Source of the DNA: Sphingomonas sp. G-3-2-10
GTDB lineage: Bacteria; Pseudomonadota; Alphaproteobacteria; Sphingomonadales; Sphingomonadaceae
NCBI RefSeq assembly: GCF_012927115.1
Contig: NZ_JABBFY010000001.1
Span: 1,798,001-1,862,000 of the forward strand
Direction of reading: 5' to 3'
DNA: 64,000 bases
The notes under the pieces were generated by a model, which did not search any database, was not told the origin of the DNA, and saw only the letters and a program-made list of their open reading frames with translations. Of the stretch, positions 1-7,274 are shown one piece after another. The position numbers and the translations under genes are program-made. Each line of letters begins with the position of its first letter. Positions within the stretch are counted from its first letter, which is position 1.

Positions 1-1
1 C

Positions 2-2011
2 GAACGTCGCGAAACCAGCCTGCTCAAGACCCCGCTGGCGGTTTCGGCAGTGACTTCGGACACGCTGCAGTCCGACCGGATCGAGACGCTGGCGGATTTG
101 GCCGGGCATGTGCCGGGGCTGAACCTGCCCAATTCGTACGCCAATATGCAGTCGGTCTTCATCCGCGGCATCGGAACCACCGATCCGGGCGTTCCGGCAG
201 CGGTCGGCATCTATGTCGACGATGTCTATATCCCGCGCACCTTCGGCAATGCGTTGTTCGACCTGCCGGATATCGAGCGGATCGAAGTGCTGCGCGGGCC
301 GCAGGGCACGCTGTACGGCCAGAACACCAGCGGCGGCGCGATCAAGATCGTCTCGCGCGATCCGGGCGGCAAGCTGACGGGCTCGATCTTCGCCGAATAT
401 GGCAATTTCAACAGTTTCCGCACCCAGGCCTATCTGGCCGCGCCGATCGTCGACGGATTGCTCTCGGGCAGCATCGCGGTCACCCATCGCCAGCGCGACG
501 GATACACGTTCAACGCCAATACCGGCCGCTGGGTGGATTCGCTCAACACCGATCAGGTCCGTGCCAAGCTGAAGCTGACCCCTGCGCCGGGCTTCACCGC
601 AGTGCTTTCGGCGGACGCGACCTTCGACGATTCCGACAATGCGCTGGGCATCCCGCTCAACTACGGCACGCCCGACCCCCGCCGCACCTATGCCAATACC
701 GACACAAGGCTGAACCGCGACGGGCGCGGCCTCACGCTGCACCTGACCGGCGAGTTGAGCCCTGCAATCACGCTCAAGTCGATCACCGGCTATCGCACGG
801 TGAAGGACGACCCCTCGCCCTGGGACTGGGACGGCACGCCCGAGGACCGGTTCGGCTGGTCGCAGACGCTGGAGAGCCGCCAGTTCAGCCAGGAATTCCA
901 GCTGCTCGGCGATCACGGCCCGCTCACCTACACGCTGGGCGCGGTCTATCAGAACGAGAAGTTCGACTTCGATCGCTTCGCGTGGCGCTCATCCGCCTAT
1001 TCGGAGATCGAGAGCCATCTCAAGGTGGAGAGCTGGGGCGTCTATGGCCAGTTCAACTACAACATCACCGACGCGCTGCGCGTCACCGCGGGCCTGCGTT
1101 ACGGCAAGGAGAAGCAGAGCTTCACCAATCTGTCGTACCGCAACAATGCCAGCGGCGCGCGGACCAGCCTGATCTATTCGGTAAGCGGCCTGACCGACAC
1201 GCAGGACGGGCTGACACCCAAGCTGGCGGTCGATTACACGTTCTCGCCGAACCTGATGGCCTATGCGAGCTTCACGCGCGGATCGAAGTCGGGCGGGTTC
1301 AATCGCGCCGCGGGCACCGCCCAAATCGCTTCGATCGCGGTGTCGCCGGAATCGGTCACCGCCTATGAGTTCGGACTGAAAGGCCGCACCGCCAATCGCG
1401 TGCTGCAGGGTAGCGTCTCGGCCTTCTACAACGACTTCAAGGATTATCAGGCGGGGATCACCAACCCGACGATCGGCGGCGTGCTGATCAACGGACAGGT
1501 GGTGGTGAACGCAGGCGCCGCACACACTTATGGCATCGAAGCCGAAGTGACATTCGCGCCGGTCGACGCGGTGCGCTGGTCGGCCTCGGGGGCCTGGCTG
1601 GAAACGCGGTTCGACTCCTTCGCCAATCCTACCGGCGCCGCCGCGTCGGACTTCACCGGCAACCGGCTCCCGCTGGCACCGCGCTTCACCCTGGGATCGC
1701 GGCTCGAAGTCACCGTGCCGCTCGGCATTCCCGGCGACGTCACCGCGACCGCCAATGTCGATTACAAGAGCGCCAATTTTCTCGACTCCGCCAACACCGC
1801 AGCGACGCAGCTGAAGGCGCAGGCCTATGTCGATCTGGGCCTCAGCTATCGCACCGCCGACAAGCATTGGACCTTCCAGCTGCTCGCCCGGAACCTGTTC
1901 GACAAGACCGAAATCGTGGGTCCGCACTTCCTGACCCCATCCATCGGCGTCGACGTCGTCGGCTACAGCCAGCCGCGCAGCGTCACTGTCTCCGCCCGCT
2001 TCGCTTTCTGA
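2..2011 (+). CDS. TonB-dependent outer-membrane receptor (5' partial)
   Basis: The reading frame is open to the left edge, so the signal peptide, TonB box and first part of the plug lie outside the window. What remains starts inside the plug domain (LKTPLAVSAV, then ETLADLAGHVPGL and VFIRGIGTTDPG). The plug ends around IERIEVLRGPQGTLYG, a hallmark of the family, and is followed by about 500 residues of alternating beta-barrel strands. The last residues (SVTVSARFAF) end in the aromatic Phe expected for BAM-dependent insertion. Such receptors take up siderophores, sugars, vitamins or aromatic compounds using TonB/ExbBD energy. Here the receptor leads a same-strand row of hydrolase, Rieske oxygenase, SDR and MFS genes, so an aromatic or related substrate is the natural guess (inference). 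A GTG at 50 is in frame but would delete part of the plug, so it is not the true start. Confidence 0.93.
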   Translation, partial: ERRETSLLKTPLAVSAVTSDTLQSDRIETLADLAGHVPGLNLPNSYANMQSVFIRGIGTTDPGVPAAVGIYVDDVYIPRTFGNALFDLPDIERIEVLRGPQGTLYGQNTSGGAIKIVSRDPGGKLTGSIFAEYGNFNSFRTQAYLAAPIVDGLLSGSIAVTHRQRDGYTFNANTGRWVDSLNTDQVRAKLKLTPAPGFTAVLSADATFDDSDNALGIPLNYGTPDPRRTYANTDTRLNRDGRGLTLHLTGELSPAITLKSITGYRTVKDDPSPWDWDGTPEDRFGWSQTLESRQFSQEFQLLGDHGPLTYTLGAVYQNEKFDFDRFAWRSSAYSEIESHLKVESWGVYGQFNYNITDALRVTAGLRYGKEKQSFTNLSYRNNASGARTSLIYSVSGLTDTQDGLTPKLAVDYTFSPNLMAYASFTRGSKSGGFNRAAGTAQIASIAVSPESVTAYEFGLKGRTANRVLQGSVSAFYNDFKDYQAGITNPTIGGVLINGQVVVNAGAAHTYGIEAEVTFAPVDAVRWSASGAWLETRFDSFANPTGAAASDFTGNRLPLAPRFTLGSRLEVTVPLGIPGDVTATANVDYKSANFLDSANTAATQLKAQAYVDLGLSYRTADKHWTFQLLARNLFDKTEIVGPHFLTPSIGVDVVGYSQPRSVTVSARFAF

Positions 2012-2036
2012 TCCCCCCAGCCAGGAGTTTCCGGCA

Positions 2037-2762
2037 ATGACCACGCGTACCCTCACCATCAAGTCCGACGGCGACAAGACGCTGACCGGCTATCTCTCGC
2101 TGCCGCCGTCCGGCCGCGGACCGGGCCTGCTGCTGCTGCAGGAAATCTACGGCACCAATGTCGATATTCGCGGGCTGGCGGACCTCTATGCGTCACGCGG
2201 CTATGTCGTGCTCGCGCCCGACGTGTTCTTCTGGCGCCGCGCGACCGACACCGTGTTCGCTTATGCCGATCGCGCGATCGCGGTGCAGGCGCTGGCCGAG
2301 ATCGGCGGCGGCGATCAGGTGGCGGACGACATTCCCGCGACCTGGGCGGCGCTAAAGGAGCTTCCCGAAGTCGAAGGGCCGGTCGGCATTCTCGGCTTCG
2401 GCTTCGGCGCGATCCTGGGTTTTGCCGGCACGGTCGGCGGGGTGCTCGATCCCGATTTCGGCGTGGCCTATTTCCCCGCACGTCTCGCGCTCGACCGTGC
2501 GTCCGGCGTGTCGCAGCCCTGGGTCTTCCACTTCCCCGAAAACGACGCGGTGGCCGAGGAGCGGCTGTTCGCGAAGACGGTCAATGCGCTGAAGGACCGC
2601 GAAGACGCCGAGATCCATTTCTATCCCGAGATCGGCCACGGCTTCGCGATTGCCGGCCGTCCGGAATTCGACGCGCGCGAAGCCGAGCGTGCCCATGCCC
2701 GCAGCTTCGCCTTCCTCGATCGCGTCGCGCCGGCGGCCGCGCGCGAAGCATTGGCGGCCTGA
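2037..2762 (+). CDS. Dienelactone hydrolase family protein lacking the nucleophile Cys
   Basis: 241 residues with the alpha/beta-hydrolase fold of carboxymethylenebutenolidases, the enzymes that open dienelactones in aromatic ring degradation. The conserved N-terminal Glu region is present (LLLLQEIYGTN, E36), as are the late Asp (FPENDAVAEE) and His (IGHGFAIAG). However, the nucleophile elbow normally read as G-x-C-x-G-G is G-F-G-F-G-A, with Gly122 (GGC at 2400-2402) where the catalytic Cys belongs. The ATG follows AGGAG after 25 bases of spacing from the receptor stop. The length is normal and the frame intact, so this is not a decayed gene. It may bind without hydrolysing, or use another residue. 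The next gene begins 12 bases downstream, so co-transcription with the Rieske oxygenase is likely. Confidence 0.88.
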   Translation: MTTRTLTIKSDGDKTLTGYLSLPPSGRGPGLLLLQEIYGTNVDIRGLADLYASRGYVVLAPDVFFWRRATDTVFAYADRAIAVQALAEIGGGDQVADDIPATWAALKELPEVEGPVGILGFGFGAILGFAGTVGGVLDPDFGVAYFPARLALDRASGVSQPWVFHFPENDAVAEERLFAKTVNALKDREDAEIHFYPEIGHGFAIAGRPEFDAREAERAHARSFAFLDRVAPAAAREALAA

Positions 2763-2774
2763 GCGGAGGGGCAT

Positions 2775-4121
2775 GTGACGTACCAGCAGGCGATCGAACC
2801 GGAATATCCCAAGCCTCTGACCCATCAGGAGAATGAGGACCTTGCCCGGGTGGGGCCGGGCACGGTGATGGGCGAATATCTCCGCCGCTTCTGGCACCCT
2901 GTGGTGCGCGCGGCGAAGCTGGAGCCCAACGGCGCACCGGTTCGCATTCGCCTGCTGGGCGAGTTGTTCGTCACCTATCGCACCAAGAGCAACAGGATCG
3001 GTTTCCTGCGCGAGCGATGCCCGCATCGCGGCGCGAGCCTGGCCCTCGCCCACAATTCGGGCGAGGGGCTGCGCTGCCTGTTCCACGGCTGGAAGATCGG
3101 CGTCGGCGGCAAGGTGGAGCAGGTCCCGACCGAGCCGCCCGCCTGCGCCGCGAAGTTCGCCGAGGGCGTGAAGGTGCGCCACTATCCGGTGCGCGAAGCG
3201 GGCGGACTGATCTGGGCGTTCGTCGGCGAAGGGATCGAGCCGCCGGAATTCCCCGACTATGAGTTCAACTCGCTGCCCGAGGATCAGATCGATATCCGCG
3301 TCGGCCTGTTCCACTGCAACTGGGTGCAGGGGATGGAAGCGGTGCTCGACAGCGCGCATCTGGGCCAGTTGCACCGCAGCTCGTTCAAGGAGACCTTCTT
3401 CACCGGCGGCAAGGAGGTGCGCGAGGCGCAGGTGCAGCGGCTGATCGAGGCCCCTGCCCCGTCGTTCGAGTTCGACGTAACGCCGTTCGGTTTTCGCGAA
3501 GCCGCGATCCGCGATCTTTCGGACGGGCGGAAGCAGGGCAATCTGCGGATGTTCGCCGCACCCTATTATTCCTTCCTGCCGGGATCGTCGCGGCAGAGCG
3601 ACGATCGCACCATCTGCATTTCCGTGCCGTTCGACGACGAATGGGCCGCGCAATATTTCCTGACCTACAACACGCATCAGCCGATCGATCAGCAGGCCTC
3701 GAAGGAGCGCTGGCGGTACACCGATCCCGACCCGGACAATTTCGCCGCGGGCCTGGGCGACGTCAGCAATCTGTGGGGGCAGAACCGCGATGCGATGCAG
3801 GCGGGTCATGCGACGGGCTTTATCGGCCGCCACAGCTTCCACGAGGATTTCATCATCCAGGAATCGATGGGCCCGATTACCGATCGCACCCAGGACAATC
3901 TGGGCAGCAGCGACACGATCATCGACCTGACTCGCCGCACCTTGCTGAAGGCCGCCTATGCGCTGCGCGACGGCAGCACCGAAATCTGGGGCCAGAAATC
4001 GGCGGGGGATTTCGACTATGCCGGCATCCGTGGCAATGCGCGGGTGATCCCGGCGAATACCGACTGGCGCGACATCGATCCGTTCGAGGATGTCGAACCC
4101 GTCTTTCTGGCGACTTCGTAA
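2775..4121 (+). CDS. Rieske [2Fe-2S] ring-hydroxylating oxygenase, alpha subunit (phthalate 4,5-dioxygenase-like)
   Basis: 448 residues. The N-terminal Rieske domain has C82-P-H84 and C101-x2-H104 (CPHRG and CLFHGW), the cluster ligands. The catalytic domain carries the mononuclear iron pattern N182, E188-x3-D192-x2-H195-x4-H200. This resembles the large-alpha-only class (phthalate 4,5-dioxygenase and O-demethylase oxygenases), which hydroxylates or O-demethylates aromatic acids using electrons from a reductase. The start is GTG at 2775, preceded by GGAGGGG; the ATG two bases earlier is followed at once by a stop. The stop codon shares a base with the next ATG (TAATG at 4119-4123). No ferredoxin or reductase gene is nearby, so the electron donor must be encoded elsewhere. 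The substrate cannot be read from sequence. Confidence 0.92.
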   Translation: MTYQQAIEPEYPKPLTHQENEDLARVGPGTVMGEYLRRFWHPVVRAAKLEPNGAPVRIRLLGELFVTYRTKSNRIGFLRERCPHRGASLALAHNSGEGLRCLFHGWKIGVGGKVEQVPTEPPACAAKFAEGVKVRHYPVREAGGLIWAFVGEGIEPPEFPDYEFNSLPEDQIDIRVGLFHCNWVQGMEAVLDSAHLGQLHRSSFKETFFTGGKEVREAQVQRLIEAPAPSFEFDVTPFGFREAAIRDLSDGRKQGNLRMFAAPYYSFLPGSSRQSDDRTICISVPFDDEWAAQYFLTYNTHQPIDQQASKERWRYTDPDPDNFAAGLGDVSNLWGQNRDAMQAGHATGFIGRHSFHEDFIIQESMGPITDRTQDNLGSSDTIIDLTRRTLLKAAYALRDGSTEIWGQKSAGDFDYAGIRGNARVIPANTDWRDIDPFEDVEPVFLATS

Positions 4122-4969
4122 TGGCGGGCGAACAGGTCTGGTTCGTCACCGGCGCGTCGCGCGGCTTCGGGCGCGAGATCGTCGGGCAGGCGCTGGAACG
4201 GGGCCATCGCGTGGTGGCGACGGCACGCGATCCGGCCACGCTGGCCGATCTCGCGGATGAGCGGCTGCTGGCCCTTCCCCTAGACGTGACCGATGCCGGC
4301 CAGATCGGCGAAGCGGTGACGCAGGCCGAAGCGCATTTCGGAGCGATCGACGTCCTCGTGAACAATGCCGGATACGGCTATCTCGCCGCGGTCGAGGAAG
4401 GCGAAGATGATGAAATCCGCGCGCTGTTCGACGCCAATGTCTTCGGACTCGCTGCGCTGATCCGGGCAGTACTGCCCGGACAGCGGGCGCGGGGCCGCGG
4501 GACGATCGTCAACATCTCGTCGGCCGGCGGTTTCGCGGGCTTTCCCGGCTCGGGCTATTATGCCGCGAGCAAGTTCGCAGTCGAAGGCCTGTCGGAATCG
4601 CTGGCCAAGGAACTCGCGCCGCTCGGCCTGCGCGTGCTGCTGGTCGAGCCCGGCCCCTTCCGCACCGACTGGGCGGGCAGTTCGCTGCGCCAGTCGCCGA
4701 TCCATATCGACGCGTACGCTCCGACCGCAGGCGTCCGCCGCCGCACCGTTCATGCGACAAGCGGCACGCAGGCCGGCTGCCCGGCGCGCGCCGCCGCGAC
4801 GATCATCGATGCGGTGGAGGACGCCAATCCACCCTTCCGCCTGCCGCTGGGCGAAAGCGCAGCCGTCACGATCCTGCGCGAACTGGAAAGCGTCGCGGCC
4901 GACATCGCCCCGTGGCTGGCACGCGCGCGCGCCGCCGATGTTCCCTTGCTCGAAGAGGTGCCTGCATGA
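4121..4969 (+). CDS. Short-chain dehydrogenase/reductase (SDR) oxidoreductase
   Basis: 282 residues, classical SDR. The N-terminal TGASRGFG (residues 10-17) is the NAD(P)-binding glycine motif, NNAG lies at 81-84, the catalytic Ser is in NISSAGG, and Y147-A-A-S-K151 is the YxxxK pair. The sequence looks like SDRs annotated as oxidoreductase or retinol-dehydrogenase-like. In this cluster it probably oxidises a dihydrodiol, alcohol or side-chain carbonyl made by the Rieske enzyme (inference). Its ATG overlaps the stop of the oxygenase by one base, and its TGA overlaps the start of the MFS gene (ATGA at 4966-4969). Translation of the three genes is therefore likely coupled. Confidence 0.92.
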   Translation: MAGEQVWFVTGASRGFGREIVGQALERGHRVVATARDPATLADLADERLLALPLDVTDAGQIGEAVTQAEAHFGAIDVLVNNAGYGYLAAVEEGEDDEIRALFDANVFGLAALIRAVLPGQRARGRGTIVNISSAGGFAGFPGSGYYAASKFAVEGLSESLAKELAPLGLRVLLVEPGPFRTDWAGSSLRQSPIHIDAYAPTAGVRRRTVHATSGTQAGCPARAAATIIDAVEDANPPFRLPLGESAAVTILRELESVAADIAPWLARARAADVPLLEEVPA

Positions 4970-6201
4970 CCCTGTTGCCCAGCCGCCGCTGGGGGATCGT
5001 CATCGTCCTCCACCTGATCTGCGCGTTCTGCGGGACGATCAGCGCCTCCAAGGGCGTGTTCTTCCCCTCGCTGCTCGAGGAGTTCGACCTGAGCCACGCG
5101 GCGGGCGCGACGCTGCTCAGCGCCAATGTCGCGGTTGCCGGTGTGGTATCGTTGATTGGCGGCTGGCTGATGCTCCGCCGGGTGCGGGCGGAGAGCTTCA
5201 TCGCGGTACTGGGCGCGATCATCGGCTTCGGCTTCCTCGTCGCCGGAACGGCGCAAAGCTATCCGCAATTGCTGGTCGCCTATATGCTGATGTCGGGTGG
5301 GGGGATCAGCCTGGTGGTGACGCCCTTCGTCCTCTCCAACTGGTTCGAGAGGCAGCGTGGCCTCGCCATCGGTATCGCGTTGTCCGGCACCACGACCAGC
5401 GGGGTGCTGTTCAATCCCTTGCTGGGCTTCGCGGTCGAGCATTGGGGCTGGCGCAGCGGCTATCTCGCGCTGGGCGCGGCGATGCTGCTGATCGTGCCGC
5501 TGGCGACCGTGCTGGTCGTCCGCACGCGGCCGCCCGAAGCGCTCGCCACCGGCGGGCAGACACCGGCGCAGGCAGAGGGCGTGACGCTGCGCGAAGCCCT
5601 CGCCACCCGCGCCTATTGGACCGTGCTGCTCGGCTATGTCCTCTTCTGGGCATCGACCAACGCCTATTTCCTCCACTTCATCCCGGCGGTGCTCGGGATG
5701 GGTTATGGGCTGAAGGAAGCGACGCTGATCATGAGCGTGCTGTTCCTGCTGGCTGCGGCGACCAAGCTGCTGTTCGGCTGGCTCTCCGATCGCGCCGATG
5801 TCCGCATCGCGCTGGTCGCCAGCCTTGTCCTCGCCTCGGCCGCGCTGGCCCTGCTGTTCGTCTATCTCTCCGGCGGCAACACGATCGCGCTCCAGCTGTT
5901 CGTGCCGCTTTACGGCCTCACCTATTCGGCGCCTCTGGTGCTGTTCCCGGTGTTCGTGGCGAAGCTGTTCGGCCGGCGGCAGTTCACCATCATCGACGCG
6001 ACGATCATGGTGGCAGGATCGGCGATCGGGTCGCTCGGCAGCGTCTATGCCGGCTGGGTCTATGACGTGACCGGGACCTATCAGATCGCGTTCCTGACGC
6101 TGGGAGTCGCGATGGCGGCGGTCGGCGGGCTGATCTGGACGCTGCCGGCACAGGCCGTCGCACGCGAACGGCCACAACCGCTCACGCCATCCATCGCGTA
6201 A
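4966..6201 (+). CDS. MFS transporter, probably organic/aromatic acid
   Basis: 411 residues with about twelve hydrophobic segments. The N half begins WGIVIVLHLICAFCGTISASKGVFFPSLLEEF, and the loop between segments 2 and 3 carries charged R residues as in the major facilitator superfamily. It resembles the monocarboxylate/OFA-type carriers (FVLSNWFERQRGLAIGIALSG is typical: the NWF-x-RRG-A-x-G pattern). I chose ATG 4966 because it overlaps the SDR stop as ATGA and is preceded by GAAGAGG. An in-frame ATG at 4912 lies deep inside the SDR gene and gives an Arg-rich leader. The position after the Rieske and SDR genes suggests transport of the cluster's substrate or product across the inner membrane. 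Confidence 0.9.
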   Translation: MTLLPSRRWGIVIVLHLICAFCGTISASKGVFFPSLLEEFDLSHAAGATLLSANVAVAGVVSLIGGWLMLRRVRAESFIAVLGAIIGFGFLVAGTAQSYPQLLVAYMLMSGGGISLVVTPFVLSNWFERQRGLAIGIALSGTTTSGVLFNPLLGFAVEHWGWRSGYLALGAAMLLIVPLATVLVVRTRPPEALATGGQTPAQAEGVTLREALATRAYWTVLLGYVLFWASTNAYFLHFIPAVLGMGYGLKEATLIMSVLFLLAAATKLLFGWLSDRADVRIALVASLVLASAALALLFVYLSGGNTIALQLFVPLYGLTYSAPLVLFPVFVAKLFGRRQFTIIDATIMVAGSAIGSLGSVYAGWVYDVTGTYQIAFLTLGVAMAAVGGLIWTLPAQAVARERPQPLTPSIA

Positions 6202-6271
6202 ATCGCACGGGTTTCGGCCCGCGAACCAAAACTATCTTCCGTTTCGGATTTAATTCCTATCAATTGCGAGG

Positions 6272-7198
6272 ATGAATGAGGCTCTGCCCTCCCTCACGGC
6301 CCTGAAGGTCTTCGCCAGTTGCGCGCGCAACCGCAGCTTCACGCGCGCGGCCGACGAACTGGGGATCACGCCGGGCGCCGTCACCCAGCATATTCGCGCG
6401 CTCGAGCTCTGGGCGGGAACGCCGCTGTTCCGGCGCACCGGCCGGTCGGTGCTGCTCACCACCAAGGCCGAAGCTGCGCTACCGCTGCTGACGGAGGGCT
6501 TCGGACAGATCAGCCAAGGCGCTGGCCTGTTAAGGTTCGAGGACGAGCAGGCGCATGTCGTCAACGTCGTGGCGCCGCCGACCTTCGCGGCGAAATGGCT
6601 GCTGACCCGGCTCGACGGCTTTCGCCGCGATTATCCCGAGTTCGACGTATGGGTCTCGGTCGATGCGCAGGGGCCGCGCGGCGGGAAGGCCCAGTCGGAC
6701 GTCTATATCCGCTACGGTCTCGACGCGGGTGACGAGAGCATCGCCGAGCCGCTGGTCCATGACGAAGTGGTGCCGGTCGCCTCGCCCGAGTTCGTCGAAC
6801 GTTATGGCCTTGGCAACGGCCCGACCGGATTGATCGCGGCCCCCCTGCTCCATTATGTCAGCGACAAGATCGACCCGTCCTTCCCCGACTGGCCGGCATG
6901 GTTCCAGGCGCACGGCATCGCTTCGCCGCTGGAAAGCACGCGCGGATCGCGCTTCGACCACCCCGGGCTGCTGATCGATCAAGCGGTTTCGGGCCGCGGC
7001 GCGGCGCTGGCCAAGCGCATCCTCGCCACGCCCGACATCATCTCCGGCCGGCTGGTCCAGCTGTTCGGCGATCGCACCCCGGTGCGTTCGGCCTATTGGA
7101 TCTCGCGCCCGCGCGGCCGCACGCTGCGTCCGCCGGTGCAGGCGTTCATCGACTGGATCCGCACCGACGTCCGCACCGCCTGCCCCGAACTACATTGA
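6272..7198 (+). CDS. LysR-family transcriptional regulator (GcvA-like)
   Basis: 308 residues. The N-terminal winged helix-turn-helix (LTALKVFASCARNRSFTRAADELGITPGAVTQHIRALE, quoted in part) matches the LysR family, especially the GcvA/AmpR-like branch. Residues from about 95 form the periplasmic-binding-like effector domain. The ATG follows GCGAGG with a short spacer. It lies 70 bases downstream of the MFS gene on the same strand and is followed by a strong hairpin. It may be the local activator or repressor of the 1-6.2 kb catabolic cluster, although LysR genes are more often divergent from their targets. Confidence 0.9.
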   Translation: MNEALPSLTALKVFASCARNRSFTRAADELGITPGAVTQHIRALELWAGTPLFRRTGRSVLLTTKAEAALPLLTEGFGQISQGAGLLRFEDEQAHVVNVVAPPTFAAKWLLTRLDGFRRDYPEFDVWVSVDAQGPRGGKAQSDVYIRYGLDAGDESIAEPLVHDEVVPVASPEFVERYGLGNGPTGLIAAPLLHYVSDKIDPSFPDWPAWFQAHGIASPLESTRGSRFDHPGLLIDQAVSGRGAALAKRILATPDIISGRLVQLFGDRTPVRSAYWISRPRGRTLRPPVQAFIDWIRTDVRTACPELH

Positions 7199-7210
7199 AG
7201 GCGACGTAAT

Positions 7211-7248
7211 AAAAAGTGCCCGCCACCCCGGGCATGGGGTGGCGGGCA
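7211..7248 (-). terminator. Rho-independent terminator of the TonB receptor gene
   Basis: A perfect 13-bp stem (7217-7229 with 7236-7248, arm TGCCCGCCACCCC) with a six-base loop lies between two convergent genes. Read on the minus strand the stem is followed by CTTTTTATT, the expected U tract, so it ends transcription of the receptor gene. The stem may also slow transcription coming from the LysR side, but no T run follows it on the plus strand. Confidence 0.85.
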
Positions 7249-7274
7249 TCGGCGGGGCTTTGGCCAGGGGAGGC

